From contig NZ_JAPDPH010000006.1 of NCBI RefSeq assembly GCF_026013475.1, forward strand, positions 1-64,000: 64,000 nucleotides of DNA, given 5' to 3'. The first letter of the stretch is position 1. The number at the start of each line of letters is the position of its first letter. The notes under the pieces are model-generated. The model had not been told where the DNA came from, did no database searches, and saw only the letters and a program-made list of their open reading frames with translations. Positions 17,282-26,127 of the stretch are shown here, piece by piece. A program made the translations under genes and the position numbers. The stretch comes from Micromonospora yasonensis. Its GTDB lineage: Bacteria; Actinomycetota; Actinomycetes; Mycobacteriales; Micromonosporaceae.

Positions 17282-17332
17282 GGTGTACGGCGTACACCTA
17301 CCCTGCTTCCATGAGGTGTACGCCGTACACCT
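17282..17332. promoter_or_regulatory. Twin TetR operator palindromes
   Basis: Two copies of the same dyad occur: GGTGTACG-G-CGTACACC at 17282-17298 and AGGTGTACG-C-CGTACACCT at 17314-17332. The centres are 33 bp apart, about three helical turns, so two dimers could bind the same face. They fill the gap between the divergent TetR gene and the oxidoreductase and end 12 bp before its ATG. Autoregulation and control of the neighbour are strongly suggested. Confidence 0.85.
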
Positions 17333-17344
17333 GAGGGAGGGGAA

Positions 17345-18328
17345 ATGAAAGCGATCGTCCAAGACCGATACGGCCCACCGGAGACCCTCACGCTCGCGGA
17401 CGTCGACGCGCCGGTGCCTGCCGCCGACGAGGTGCTCGTACGGGTCGAGGCCGCCGCGCTCAACGCCTACGACTGGCATGCCATGCGCGGCGACCCACGG
17501 CTGGCACGGTTGGCAATGGGCCGATCAAGGCCCCGAGCACGCATCCGTGGCCGCGACTTCGCCGGCCGGATCGAGGCCGTCGGCACCCAGGTTCGACAGG
17601 TACGCCCGGGCGACACGGTCTTCGGCGACCTCGGCGACGCCAATGGCGCGTTCGCCGAGTACGTGTGCGTACCCGAGACCCTCGTCGCACCGAAGCCGGC
17701 GAACCTAACGCCGCAGCAGGCGGCCGCCCTGCCGCTGGCCGGCACCACCGCGCTCATGGGACTGCGCGACGTCGGGCGGGTCGAGCCCGGCCACCGCGTC
17801 CTCATCAACGGCGCCTCCGGCGGCGTCGGCACCCTGGCGGTTCAACTGGCCAAGGCGCTCGGCGCGACCGTGACCGGGGTGTGCAGCACCCGCAACGTCG
17901 ACCTGGTCCGTTCCCTCGGCGCAGACCACGTTGTCGACTACACCCGCGAAGACTTCGCCCACGACACGCGCCGCCACGACGTCGTGTTCGACCTGGTCGG
18001 CAACCGCAGCCTCAGCGCGCTCCGGCGGGCGCTGACCCCGGCCGGGACGCTGGTGCTCTCCGGCGGCGGCGTGTACCGCGGCGGCAGTGTGATCGGACCG
18101 ATCTGGCTCATCACGCGTGGGCGACTGCTGGCGCCCTTCGTCCGACACCGCATCGTCACGCTCACCACGACACCCAGCCGGCAACACCTCGACACGCTCC
18201 GCGCCCACGCCGAGGCCGGCCGCCTCACTCCGGTCATCGACCGGACCTACCCGCTCCACGAGGTGCCCCAGGCCATCCGGTACCTCGAAGGTGAGCACGC
18301 GCGGGCGAAAGTCGTCATCACCGTCTGA
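17345..18328 (+). CDS. NAD(P)-dependent alcohol dehydrogenase / quinone-oxidoreductase-like MDR protein
   Basis: The 327-aa medium-chain reductase has an N-terminal GroES-like domain (MKAIVQDRYGPPETL to about 130) and a Rossmann domain with VLINGASGGVGTLAVQLAKALG near residue 155. The Cys/His zinc ligands of true alcohol dehydrogenases are absent, as in the quinone oxidoreductase branch. A GAGGGAGGGGA ribosome site precedes the ATG. Its promoter is overlapped by twin TetR operators, so it is probably induced by the ligand of the divergent TetR protein, for example a reactive quinone or enone (inference). Confidence 0.87.
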   Translation: MKAIVQDRYGPPETLTLADVDAPVPAADEVLVRVEAAALNAYDWHAMRGDPRLARLAMGRSRPRARIRGRDFAGRIEAVGTQVRQVRPGDTVFGDLGDANGAFAEYVCVPETLVAPKPANLTPQQAAALPLAGTTALMGLRDVGRVEPGHRVLINGASGGVGTLAVQLAKALGATVTGVCSTRNVDLVRSLGADHVVDYTREDFAHDTRRHDVVFDLVGNRSLSALRRALTPAGTLVLSGGGVYRGGSVIGPIWLITRGRLLAPFVRHRIVTLTTTPSRQHLDTLRAHAEAGRLTPVIDRTYPLHEVPQAIRYLEGEHARAKVVITV

Positions 18329-18527
18329 CGCACTGGACACGTGTCTGACGGCGCCGGCGTCAAGGGCCACCACGACAGACGCCTTCCAGGCCCGAGGTGT
18401 TGCCGGGCCGGGGATGGGGGTGCCGTGGGCGTCCGCTCGGCGGGCTGCTTCTTGTCGCCGGCACCGCGGGCTACCTGGTCGCCCGCCGCCGCTGCCCGGG
18501 GGAGGTTGGGGGCACTATCGTTCTGGC

Positions 18528-19025
18528 GTGCACATCCGTTTTGACGTCCCAGCAGATCCCGCCTACCCAGGCCGCGTGGCCGCTGCGCTCAGCAGTGTTC
18601 GGCTACGCAAGTACGGTTATGTCGGCGCGGTGCTGGCGGCGGTCGGGGCGATCGGTTTCGCCGTCTCGCGGGGGTTCGCGTGGGGCGACCAGATCTCGCC
18701 GCTGTGCATGGCGATGGTCGTGGGTGGCCTGCTGTCGATGCTGTACTCGCCGTGGGTGCGGTTGCGCGCCCGGCGCCGCTCCGGTCGCTACGCTGTCGAG
18801 GGCGCCTACGACATCACCGACGACAACATCATGATGCGCAGCGGCTCGGAGTCCGGCGGCATCGCCTGGGACGGGGTCGCCCAGGTAAGGGACACCCCTG
18901 AGTTCTGGATCGTATACGTCGGCCGGATGCCGGCGACCGTGATCCCACGCCGCTTGATGTCCGCCGAGGACGCCGAGACGTTGCGAGCCTATATGGCCAA
19001 ACGTGGGCTGCTCCAGCTTCGGTGA
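18528..19025 (+). CDS. YcxB-like membrane protein
   Basis: The 165-aa protein starts at GTG (VHIRFDVPADPAYP). It has two adjacent transmembrane helices (YVGAVLAAVGAIGFAVS and ISPLCMAMVVGGLLSMLY). A C-terminal domain follows with YDITDDNIMMRSGSESG...WDGVAQVRDTPEFWIVYVG and ends in RRLMSAEDAETLRAYM. That pattern, two helices followed by a PH-like segment with a W..V..V..T..F.... core, is typical of the YcxB family. The frame is open far upstream, but the homologous part begins at this GTG. Function unknown; it stands alone between two gaps. Confidence 0.65.
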   Translation: MHIRFDVPADPAYPGRVAAALSSVRLRKYGYVGAVLAAVGAIGFAVSRGFAWGDQISPLCMAMVVGGLLSMLYSPWVRLRARRRSGRYAVEGAYDITDDNIMMRSGSESGGIAWDGVAQVRDTPEFWIVYVGRMPATVIPRRLMSAEDAETLRAYMAKRGLLQLR

Positions 19026-19296
19026 ACTCATCTGGCGCCCCGCGGTGTCAGGTGGTGATGGAGAGCAGTGTTTTAAGCTGGTCGGTGGCGGGTCCGGGAA
19101 GTGACTTTCCAAAGTGTCGATCTTGGGGTTTGGGTCGGCCGCGCTGGATCTCCTAGTCGCCCCCGTGTGTCCTCCCGGACCCGTCGCGAGCCGTCTGGGC
19201 GGGCGGACGCGGGTGCACGGTGGCCCGCCCGCGGAGACGGCACACCGTCTCGTCGATTTCCTCTCCGCCACACCTGGGGCGGCTTAGCATCGCGGA
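19026..19296. other. Intergenic region, no gene recognised
   Basis: This 271-bp gap holds the promoter of the NodB-fold gene and no ORF that looks coding. On the - strand a short reading (KIDTLESHFPDPPPTS) around 19060-19130 is unusually sequence-like and could be a gene remnant, but nothing extends it. Confidence 0.3.
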
Positions 19297-20082
19297 GTGT
19301 CACCGGACCGCCGCGGCGCTCTCCGCGCCGCCGCCGCTGCAGCCGCCGGACTTGTCGGACTGGCCGGCTGTGACCCGGCGCGCCGACCGTCGGTCGCCCG
19401 GTCGGCCACGCCGGGGACCGGCACCACCTCGCCGCCCGCCTCCCCACCCCGGTCGACCGCAGGTGCCTCCGGTCCTCCCGTCCTGCCGGGGGAGATCAGC
19501 AGCGGACCACGGAACCGACCCAACGTGGCGCTGACCTTCCATGGCCAGGGGGAGCCCGCCCTCGCCCGCCAGTTGCTGGCCGAACTGGAGCGGGCCGACG
19601 CCCGGGTCACCGTCTTCGCGGTCGGCACGTGGTTGGCCGACCAGCCAACGATGGCGCGGCGAGTCCTCGACGGCCGTCATGAGCTGGGCAACCACACCGA
19701 GAACCATGCCGACATCAGCCGGATGACGCCGGCCGAGGCGTTCGAGGAGATCAACCGGTGCGCCCAGCGGATCAAGCAGCTCACCGGCTCGATCGGCACC
19801 TGGTTCCGCCCGTCGCAGACCCAGCACGCCAACGCCATGATTCGCGCCCAGGCCAGCCGGGTGGGCTATCCGACGTGTGTGTCGTACGACGTGGACTCGC
19901 TCGACAACACCGACCCAGGGGCGCCGCTGGTGGTACGGACGACGATGAGCCAGGTCCGGCCGGGTTCGATCGTCAGCCTGCACTTCGGCCACCGGGACAC
20001 GCTGGCCGCCATCGGGCCGATCCTTGACGGGCTGCGCCAGCGGGGCCTGCACGCCGTGTCGATGAAGGAGCTGATGGCCTGA
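19297..20082 (+). CDS. NodB-fold polysaccharide deacetylase-like lipoprotein
   Basis: The 261-aa protein has a lipoprotein signal (AAAGLVGLAGC, lipidated Cys about residue 25), a Pro/Ser/Thr-rich linker, and a NodB homology domain from about residue 75. Motif 2 is intact (GNHTENHAD, metal-binding His pair) and motif 3 is WFRPSQTQ. Motif 1, normally TFDDG, reads TFHGQG, so the base/metal Asp pair is missing. Such TFHG variants may use a different chemistry or be binding proteins. GTG start; no operon partner. Extracytoplasmic, probably acting on cell-wall or capsular glycan. Confidence 0.8.
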   Translation: MSPDRRGALRAAAAAAAGLVGLAGCDPARRPSVARSATPGTGTTSPPASPPRSTAGASGPPVLPGEISSGPRNRPNVALTFHGQGEPALARQLLAELERADARVTVFAVGTWLADQPTMARRVLDGRHELGNHTENHADISRMTPAEAFEEINRCAQRIKQLTGSIGTWFRPSQTQHANAMIRAQASRVGYPTCVSYDVDSLDNTDPGAPLVVRTTMSQVRPGSIVSLHFGHRDTLAAIGPILDGLRQRGLHAVSMKELMA

Positions 20083-20177
20083 TGCTCGTCGTCCGGTGAC
20101 CCCGCCAGCCTCCTGCGGCGGCGGTGGCCGCCGGCCGCACCGGGATCATGCGCTGTCCCCGGGCGCCGGCGGTGACT

Positions 20178-20210
20178 CGGATCTGAAGCGAGTTCTTCGC
20201 CTCAGATCCG
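20178..20210. terminator. Strong bidirectional hairpin
   Basis: CGGATCTGA / TCAGATCCG (9 bp) encloses a second stem GCGA / TCGC around a 5-nt loop, with single unpaired bases between. It lies between the convergent NodB-fold and MFS genes and overlaps the MFS stop codon. Confidence 0.75.
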
Positions 20211-21479
20211 GCCGGTGACCTCCTTCTCCTTTGATCGGGGACCAGCTGTTGCCGGCTCAAGGTCGGGTACAGGTGCGGAATGCTGGCGGCGGGGTAGCAG
20301 CAGCGGGCTGGCGAGGATCAGCAGTCCCGCGACCGTGATGGCCGTGCGTGGGCTGGTGGCGCCGGCGAGCAGTCCGCCGAATGCGCTGAGGACGGCGATG
20401 GAGGCGCTGCTGCTGATCGACCAGGCCGACAGGGTGCGGGCGATGCGATCCTTGGGGGTGTGTTCGAGCCGATAGGTGGCGAGCACCGGGTTGTAAAGGC
20501 TCATGCTGATGATGATCGCGAGCTCGACGGCGATCACCGTCGTGAGGCCGGCGACTCCGGGCTGGACGAAGGCGAGGCCGATCAGCCAGACCGCACGCAG
20601 CGTGCCGACTGTACGGAGGATCCGGTGCTGGCCATACCGCGCCACGACACGGCGGGCAAGACGTGAGCCGATGAGTCCGCCGACGCAGGGGGCGGCGAAG
20701 GCGAGGCCGTACTGCCAGGGTGGGAATCCGAGCTGGCGGAGCAGGAGCACGGCCAGCAGCGGCTCGGTGGCCATGATGAGTCCGCTGACGAGCAGATGGT
20801 TGAGGTAGAGCGCCCGCAGGCCGGGATGGGTCAGCAGGTGCCGCCAGCCGTCGAGCAACTCGCCGGCCCGGGCCCCGCGCTTGTCGGTTCGCTGCGGCTG
20901 TTCTTCCCGGCCTCGAATCGCGGTGATGCCCAGCGCGGAGAACAGGTAGCTGAACGCGTCGGCCAGCAGGGTGGCCACCGGCCCGAACAGGCCGATCGCC
21001 GCTCCGCCCAGCGGCGGCCCGACGGCGATGGAGCTCCACGTCGTCGACTCGAACCGCGCGTTGGCCACGAGCAGGTCATCCGGCCGGACGAGGGCCTTGA
21101 GGTAGGCGCCGCTCGCCGCGTTGAAGGCGATCTTGGCTGCGGCGACCACGGCTGAGACGACCAGTAACTGCACGAAACTGAGCATGCCGAGGGCGTAGGC
21201 GACGGGGATCGTCAGCATGACCGCGAACCGGGCCAGGTCCATCGCGATCATCACCGGCCGCTTGCGGCGAAACTCCACCCACGGGCCGAGCGGCAACGCG
21301 ATCAGCGCGCCCACTGCCGGCCCCACCGCTGACAGCGCGGACACCTGGGTGGGGCTGGCGTGCAACACCAGCACGGCGATCAGCGGCAACGCGCCGAACC
21401 CAAACCCGGAGCCGTAGGCGCTGACCGCGTACGCCGTCCACAGCCATCCGAACTGCCGGCCCAGCGATCGTCTGGCCAC
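20202..21479 (-). CDS. MFS transporter
   Basis: The roughly 425-aa protein has about twelve hydrophobic segments. The N-terminus is SLGRQFGWLWTAYAVSAYGSG, and the cytoplasmic loop PLGPWVEFRRKRPVM between helices 2 and 3 is the MFS signature. The central loop (REEQPQRTDKRGARAGELLDGWRHLL) resembles the MFS_3 / enterobactin-exporter-like branch found next to resistance and natural-product genes. The GTG at 21479 is preferred because the upstream open frame (CPCFDHSAARC...) does not look coding; the exact start is uncertain. The stop is embedded in a terminator hairpin. Confidence 0.85.
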   Translation of the reverse strand: MARRSLGRQFGWLWTAYAVSAYGSGFGFGALPLIAVLVLHASPTQVSALSAVGPAVGALIALPLGPWVEFRRKRPVMIAMDLARFAVMLTIPVAYALGMLSFVQLLVVSAVVAAAKIAFNAASGAYLKALVRPDDLLVANARFESTTWSSIAVGPPLGGAAIGLFGPVATLLADAFSYLFSALGITAIRGREEQPQRTDKRGARAGELLDGWRHLLTHPGLRALYLNHLLVSGLIMATEPLLAVLLLRQLGFPPWQYGLAFAAPCVGGLIGSRLARRVVARYGQHRILRTVGTLRAVWLIGLAFVQPGVAGLTTVIAVELAIIISMSLYNPVLATYRLEHTPKDRIARTLSAWSISSSASIAVLSAFGGLLAGATSPRTAITVAGLLILASPLLLPRRQHSAPVPDLEPATAGPRSKEKEVTGRI

Positions 21480-21635
21480 CGCGCCTCGTATCTCCCGTGT
21501 GAAACACCGTGCCGCGCTGTGATCAAAGCAGGGGCAGGAAAGCGGGTCAAACAACCGAGCCGGCGGCGAGCCACAACCATGGACAACGGCACCGGGTCGC
21601 GCCGGCAGATCAGTGCCGGCGCGACCGGTGCGCGA

Positions 21636-23276
21636 TCAGGACACTCTCAGCCGGGGCTCCAGGATCACCTCGAAGAGCCGGTCCCACGGCAGCTCGACAC
21701 GTGCCGACTCGAAGCGGGTGAGGGTCGCCGTGAACGTCTTCGCGCCCCGCCGACCGAGCACGACACGGTGCCCGGCGAAGTGGTCGACGAAGTACCGTTC
21801 GGTCAGCGGCACCAGCCGTTCGCTCACCCAGCCGTCGAAGTAGGTCTTCTGCTGCGGGGTGAGCGCGAGCGGGTCCCAGCCCTGCGCCCGCGCGTGCGCG
21901 TACGCCTCGACCTGCACGATGTTCTTCCACGGATCGTCCTTGACGAACCGGTAGAGCAGGTACTCGGCGTGCGCCAGGCCAGGCCCGCGCAGGTCCGGCA
22001 CGCCGTAGCCGCTGGCGGAGGAGCGCAGGTACGCCCAGCGGGCGGTGCCGTGACCGAGCGCCAGGCCGAGCGCGTTGCCGCCGGTGTTCCACCCCGAGTA
22101 CGACAGCAGCGCCGCCAGGTCCAGGCGGGACTCCATCCGCGCGACCAGTTCGTGGTCCGCCTTGTTCACGATGAGCGGGTCCACCACGATCACCGGCGTG
22201 CCGGCGGCCAGCAGGTCGCCGATCCGCCCGACGAAGGCGTCCAGGTCGGCGGTCCGCTGCGCGGGTACCGCCGAGGGGGTGTTCACGGCGAGCACGATGT
22301 CCGCGTCGCCGTCCACCACCCGTCCACCCACGGCAGCCACGTGCCGGCGGATGTTCTCCGCGAACGGGATGCCTTCCAGCTGGGCGGTCCAGTCCTCGCC
22401 CGACACACCGGCGTACTCCACCCGGTACGTGGGTGCCGTGCCGGCCGCGATCACCCGCGCGACCAGCAGCGCGTCGACCTCGTCGGCGCCGGGGAAGATC
22501 TCCACCCGATCGCCGACCCCGAGCCGGGCGACCAGCGCCTCCAGCTCGACCCGCTCCGCCCGGGCCAGGCCGACCAGCGCGGTGTCGTCCTCGGAGAGCA
22601 CGAGGTGGCTGATCGTGCCGTCGGCGACCCACTCGACCATCAGCCGGTTGACCTGGTGGTTACGGGCCCGCGCGGCGAGATAGTCCGCGACGACCTGGTC
22701 CGGGATCTGCGCCCGGACGGCGTCGAGCCGGGCCCGCAGCTCCCCCTGCCCGAGGTTGACCACCTGGTCGTAGAGCTTCGCCCACTCGACCAGCCGGTCG
22801 CGGTACTTGTCCAGGTCGGTGCCGGTGCTGGTGATGGCCAGCCGCTGGATGGTGTCGTGCACCTCGATCACCGCGCCGGGCCGGGCCGCGCGCAGGTTCC
22901 GGATCGCGGCCAGGTTCTGCAGGGCGCCGGCCAGGGCCGGGGCGGCGGTACGGGAGGCGATCAGACCGCCGTAGGCGAGCATGCTCACCGAGATCACGTA
23001 CCCGTCGACGCCGTCGGTGGTGCCGAGCCAGCGGGCGATGGCGGCCCCGTCGCCGGGGGTGAAGAAGCGGCCCAGCAGTTCCCGGGGCGGCAGCTGCAGC
23101 CGGGCGCCGGCGCTCGCCGCGGTCATCTGGGGGCAGTAGGTGTTGACCGGCCGGTCGTCGAGCGGCACCAGCGCCACGGTCAGCTGCCGCTCGGCGGACC
23201 CGGCGAACGCGGGCCGACCGATGGCCGCGGTGGCCAGCCCGGCCATGCCGATCGCCAGGACGGTACGTCTCTTCAT
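21636..23276 (-). CDS. DUF4127 family protein, exported
   Basis: The 546-aa protein has the signal peptide MKRRTVLAIGMAGLATAAIGRPAFA and the DUF4127 opening VALVPLDDRPVNTYCPQ. Characteristic later pieces are YVISVSMLAYGGLIASR, LSEDDTALVG and LLSYSGWNTGGNALG. A good AAGGGAG site lies 6 nt before the ATG. It is the last gene of the unit ABC permease / ROK kinase / NanE / DUF4127, 13 bp after NanE. The family has no assigned reaction. Its location next to ManNAc-6-P epimerase suggests a secreted enzyme acting on amino-sugar glycans (inference). Confidence 0.88.
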   Translation of the reverse strand: MKRRTVLAIGMAGLATAAIGRPAFAGSAERQLTVALVPLDDRPVNTYCPQMTAASAGARLQLPPRELLGRFFTPGDGAAIARWLGTTDGVDGYVISVSMLAYGGLIASRTAAPALAGALQNLAAIRNLRAARPGAVIEVHDTIQRLAITSTGTDLDKYRDRLVEWAKLYDQVVNLGQGELRARLDAVRAQIPDQVVADYLAARARNHQVNRLMVEWVADGTISHLVLSEDDTALVGLARAERVELEALVARLGVGDRVEIFPGADEVDALLVARVIAAGTAPTYRVEYAGVSGEDWTAQLEGIPFAENIRRHVAAVGGRVVDGDADIVLAVNTPSAVPAQRTADLDAFVGRIGDLLAAGTPVIVVDPLIVNKADHELVARMESRLDLAALLSYSGWNTGGNALGLALGHGTARWAYLRSSASGYGVPDLRGPGLAHAEYLLYRFVKDDPWKNIVQVEAYAHARAQGWDPLALTPQQKTYFDGWVSERLVPLTERYFVDHFAGHRVVLGRRGAKTFTATLTRFESARVELPWDRLFEVILEPRLRVS

Positions 23277-23289
23277 CGGTTCTCCCTTG

Positions 23290-23988
23290 TTACCTGGGCG
23301 CGCCCGCCGCGCGGGGGGTGGCCGGCACGAGCCGGCGGGTGATCCACAGCGGTGAGGTGACGGCGTTGCCCATCACCACCGCGTGGGCACCGGCCTCGAA
23401 GGCCGCGCCGATCTGCGCCGTGGTGCGGTACCGCCCTTCGGCGATCACCGGTACGGGCAGCAGTGCGGCGAGTCGCGCCACGAGCCCGAGGTCGGGCCCG
23501 TCAGTCGGTGGGCTGGCCGGGGTGTAGCCGGACAGCGTGGTGGCGACCGCGTCCGCGCCGGCCTCGACGGCGGCGACGCCCTCTGCCGTGGTGGAGACGT
23601 CGGCCAGGACCAGCGCGTCGGTCCGTTCGCGAATAGCCCGGACCGTGTCGGCGAAGGTGCGCCCGTCCGGTCGGGGACGGTCGGTGGCGTCCACCGCGAC
23701 GATGTCCGACCCGGCCCGCGCCACCTCGAGCGCGTGCGCCGCTGTCGGGGTGATGAACACATCCTCCGTGCCGTGCTTGTACAGCCCGATCACCGGCACG
23801 TCGACCGCGGCGCGTACCGCCCTGACGTCGTCCGGCCCGTTGACCCGGACGGCCACCGCGCCGCCGCGTACCACCGCGGCGGCCACCCGGGCCTGGACGT
23901 ACGCATCCCGCATCGGGTCGTCCGGCTCGTCGGGCAGCGGCTGGCAGGACACCACCAGCCCGCCGGCCAGGTCGTCGAGCACACTCAC
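23290..23988 (-). CDS. nanE: N-acetylmannosamine-6-phosphate 2-epimerase
   Basis: The 232-aa TIM-barrel protein has LAGGLVVSCQPLPDEPDDPM at the start, VIGLYKHGTEDVFITPT with the catalytic Lys, DIVAVDATDRPRPDG, LVLADVSTTAEGVAAVEAGAD and VIAEGRYRTTAQ. It converts ManNAc-6-P to GlcNAc-6-P in sialic acid or ManNAc catabolism. The GTG start forms a GTGA overlap with the ROK kinase stop, giving translational coupling of kinase and epimerase, which act in sequence. About 230 aa is normal for the family. Confidence 0.92.
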   Translation of the reverse strand: MSVLDDLAGGLVVSCQPLPDEPDDPMRDAYVQARVAAAVVRGGAVAVRVNGPDDVRAVRAAVDVPVIGLYKHGTEDVFITPTAAHALEVARAGSDIVAVDATDRPRPDGRTFADTVRAIRERTDALVLADVSTTAEGVAAVEAGADAVATTLSGYTPASPPTDGPDLGLVARLAALLPVPVIAEGRYRTTAQIGAAFEAGAHAVVMGNAVTSPLWITRRLVPATPRAAGAPR

Positions 23989-24902
23989 CCTCTGGTCCTT
24001 CCATCGATGTCGGGCGGGTCCATGGCCAGCCGGGCCGCGCCGACCACGACGGCGTCGGCGCCCAGCGTGGCGGGCAGCAACGGCACGTCGGCCCAGCCCG
24101 CCGGCAGCTCGGCCGAGTAGGCAGCCGACGCGGCGGGCAGCAGGGCGCCGGCCGCCCCGCCGGCCACCAGGACGGCCTCCGGGTCGAGCAGGGCCACCAA
24201 CCCCGCCAGGGCCGCGCCGAGGACGCTGCCGGCCCGGTCCACGATCTGCCGGGCGACCTCGTCCCCGGCCGCCGCGCGGTCGGCCACGGCCCGGCCGGTG
24301 GTCCGGGTGCCGGTGGCGAGGGCGTACGCGGCGGCCAGCCCGGTGCCCGAGGCGATCGCCTCCAGGTGCCCGTATCGGCCGCACCCGCAGCGCAGCCGTT
24401 CGGCGTCCGGGGCCGGCAGGTGCCCGACCTCGCCGGCGGCGCCGCGGGCACCGGTCTCGACGCGGCCGTCGCGGACGATCGCGCCGCCCAGCCCGGTGCC
24501 GACGGCCACCAGCAGCACATGGCGGCGGTCCCGTCCGGCGCCGGCCCAGCATTCGCCCAGCGCCGCCGCGTTCACGTCGTTGGTGATCCGCACGGCTCGA
24601 CCCAGCCGTACGGATAGCGCGTCGGCGACCGGGGTGCCGGCCCAGCCGGGCAGGCTGTCGGTGGCGTACCGGATGCTGCCGGTCGCCGGGTCGACCGCGC
24701 CGGCGGTGCCCACCCCCACCGGCCCGGCGCCGGCGTCGAGCAGGTCGGCGGCCAGCCCGGCGGCGGTGTCCAGCACCGCGTCGGGCCCGGACCGGGCGGG
24801 AGTGGGCACCTCGCGGCGGTCCAGCACTGTCCCGCCTGGGCCGACCAGCGCGGCGGCTGTCTTGGTGCCGCCGATGTCGACCCCGACCACCGGTGCCGTC
24901 AT
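23985..24902 (-). CDS. ROK-family sugar kinase (ManNAc/GlcNAc-type)
   Basis: The 305-aa protein has the ATP-binding motif VVGVDIGGTKTAAALV, ITNDVNAAALGE with the catalytic Asp, and VAVGTGLGGAIV. Its zinc segment CGCGRYGHLEAI matches the ROK signature except that the usual third Cys is His. ATG 24902 overlaps the permease stop by ATGA, and its own stop overlaps nanE by GTGA. Phosphorylation of N-acetylmannosamine, feeding the adjacent epimerase, is the natural inference. The gene appears intact although the transporter upstream is broken. Confidence 0.88.
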   Translation of the reverse strand: MTAPVVGVDIGGTKTAAALVGPGGTVLDRREVPTPARSGPDAVLDTAAGLAADLLDAGAGPVGVGTAGAVDPATGSIRYATDSLPGWAGTPVADALSVRLGRAVRITNDVNAAALGECWAGAGRDRRHVLLVAVGTGLGGAIVRDGRVETGARGAAGEVGHLPAPDAERLRCGCGRYGHLEAIASGTGLAAAYALATGTRTTGRAVADRAAAGDEVARQIVDRAGSVLGAALAGLVALLDPEAVLVAGGAAGALLPAASAAYSAELPAGWADVPLLPATLGADAVVVGAARLAMDPPDIDGRTRG

Positions 24903-25365
24903 CCCTTCAGGCCGGTGTGCGCGAGGCCCTCGACGAACTGCTTCTGCGCGATGACGAAGACCACCAGCACCGGCAGCGCGGTCATTGACGCCGCGGCCAA
25001 CTGCACGTCCCACATGGGGCCGCCGTAGGCGTCGACGAACTGGGTGAGCGCCTGGGGGAGGGTGAACTTCTCCGGCGAGGAGAGGAACACGATCGGTTCC
25101 AGGTACAGGTTCCAGCTGTGCAGGAAGGTGAAGATCGCCACCGCGCCCAGCGCGGGCCGCGACAGCGGCAGCGCGATCCGCCAGAAGGTGGCGAAGCGGC
25201 CGAGCCCGTCGACCCGGGCCGCCTCCTCCAACTCGCCGGGGAGGCTGATGAAGAACTGCCGCATGATGAACGTCGCCAGCACGCTCGGCGCGCCGAAGAT
25301 CGGCACCAGGATCAGCGGCCAGTGGGTGTTGATCAGCCCGAGCTTGAAGAACATCTGGACCGCCC
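24899..25365 (-). pseudogene. 5'-truncated ABC sugar-transporter permease
   Basis: Only the C-terminal half (about 155 of some 290 aa) is present. It begins about FFKLGLINTHWPLILVP, includes the EAA loop ELEEAARVDGLGRFATFWRIALP, and ends HTGLKG in an ATGA overlap with the ROK kinase. Upstream of about 25355-25370 the sequence switches abruptly to coding DNA on the opposite strand (LtrA type), and the first four or so membrane helices are missing. The usual upstream partners (substrate-binding protein, first permease) are also absent, so uptake by this system is lost. Confidence 0.8.
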
Positions 25366-26054
25366 TGTGGGGGGCCGCCGTGACCGTGGACATCGTCTCC
25401 GCGCAGCTGCGCTGGCCGGCACCGGGGACGACCGAACCACAGGTCAGCGCGTGGGCCACGGACAGCAAGCATCACCTGCCGGAGCGATACCAGCAGCTCC
25501 TGATGATCGCCCTCGGGGAATCCGTGCTCGGTGTCGGCACCACGTTCACCAGCCAGCCGGCCAGCCCGGCCACCTCCGCGCTGCTGGTGGTGGCGTTCCT
25601 GTCGACGGTGCTGCTGTGGCGCATCTACTTCTACCGCTCCGGCCAGATTCTCGCCGAAGCCCTCGCCGCCGCAGGGAACAGGGACGCCGCCGGCCGCGCC
25701 ACCGGCACCGCTCACGTCCTCATGGTGCTCGGCATCGTCGCCACCGCCGTCGGCTTCGAGGCCGTGCTGAAACACCCGCACGGCCTGCCGGAACCCGCGT
25801 GGCTCATCACGAGCCTCGGCGGCCCCGCACTGTTCCTCTACGGCCGCATCCGCCTGGAACGCATCGTGTTCAACCGGCTCTCGCTCCGCCGCGTCGTCGC
25901 CATCGCCGCCCTGGCAGTCGTCGCTGTCCCCCTGTACTTCGCCCCACCGCTAGCCTCCCCGGTCGTCGCCGGACTCATACTGCTCGCCGTCGCCCTCGCC
26001 GACGCCCACCACGCCGCCGGCCGTCCCCCCGAGGCCCCCTCCCCCGCGCACTAG
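25366..26054 (+). pseudogene. 5'-truncated low-temperature-requirement A (LtrA) family protein
   Basis: About 229 C-terminal residues of a roughly 400-aa LtrA-type membrane protein are present. They start near LWGAAVTVDIVSAQL and include LPERYQQLLMIALGESVLGVG, the hallmark of the family. At least four hydrophobic helices follow, ending VAGLILLAVALADAHHAAG. The frame stays open into the antisense of the ABC permease, but that part is not homologous. No proper start exists at the joint, so this is a fragment created by the same rearrangement that cut the permease. Confidence 0.75.
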
Positions 26055-26127
26055 TAGTGCTTGGTGAGGCCGGCGGGGAGCGTAAGCGCCGAAGCCCGCG
26101 CCTGCCCGGCGTCCAGCCCGCGGAGGA

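Noticed and set aside
21360..23342. 660-codon open frame on the + strand
   Set aside because: Antisense to the DUF4127 gene, with the composition of a shadow frame; the - strand has a signal peptide and family motifs.
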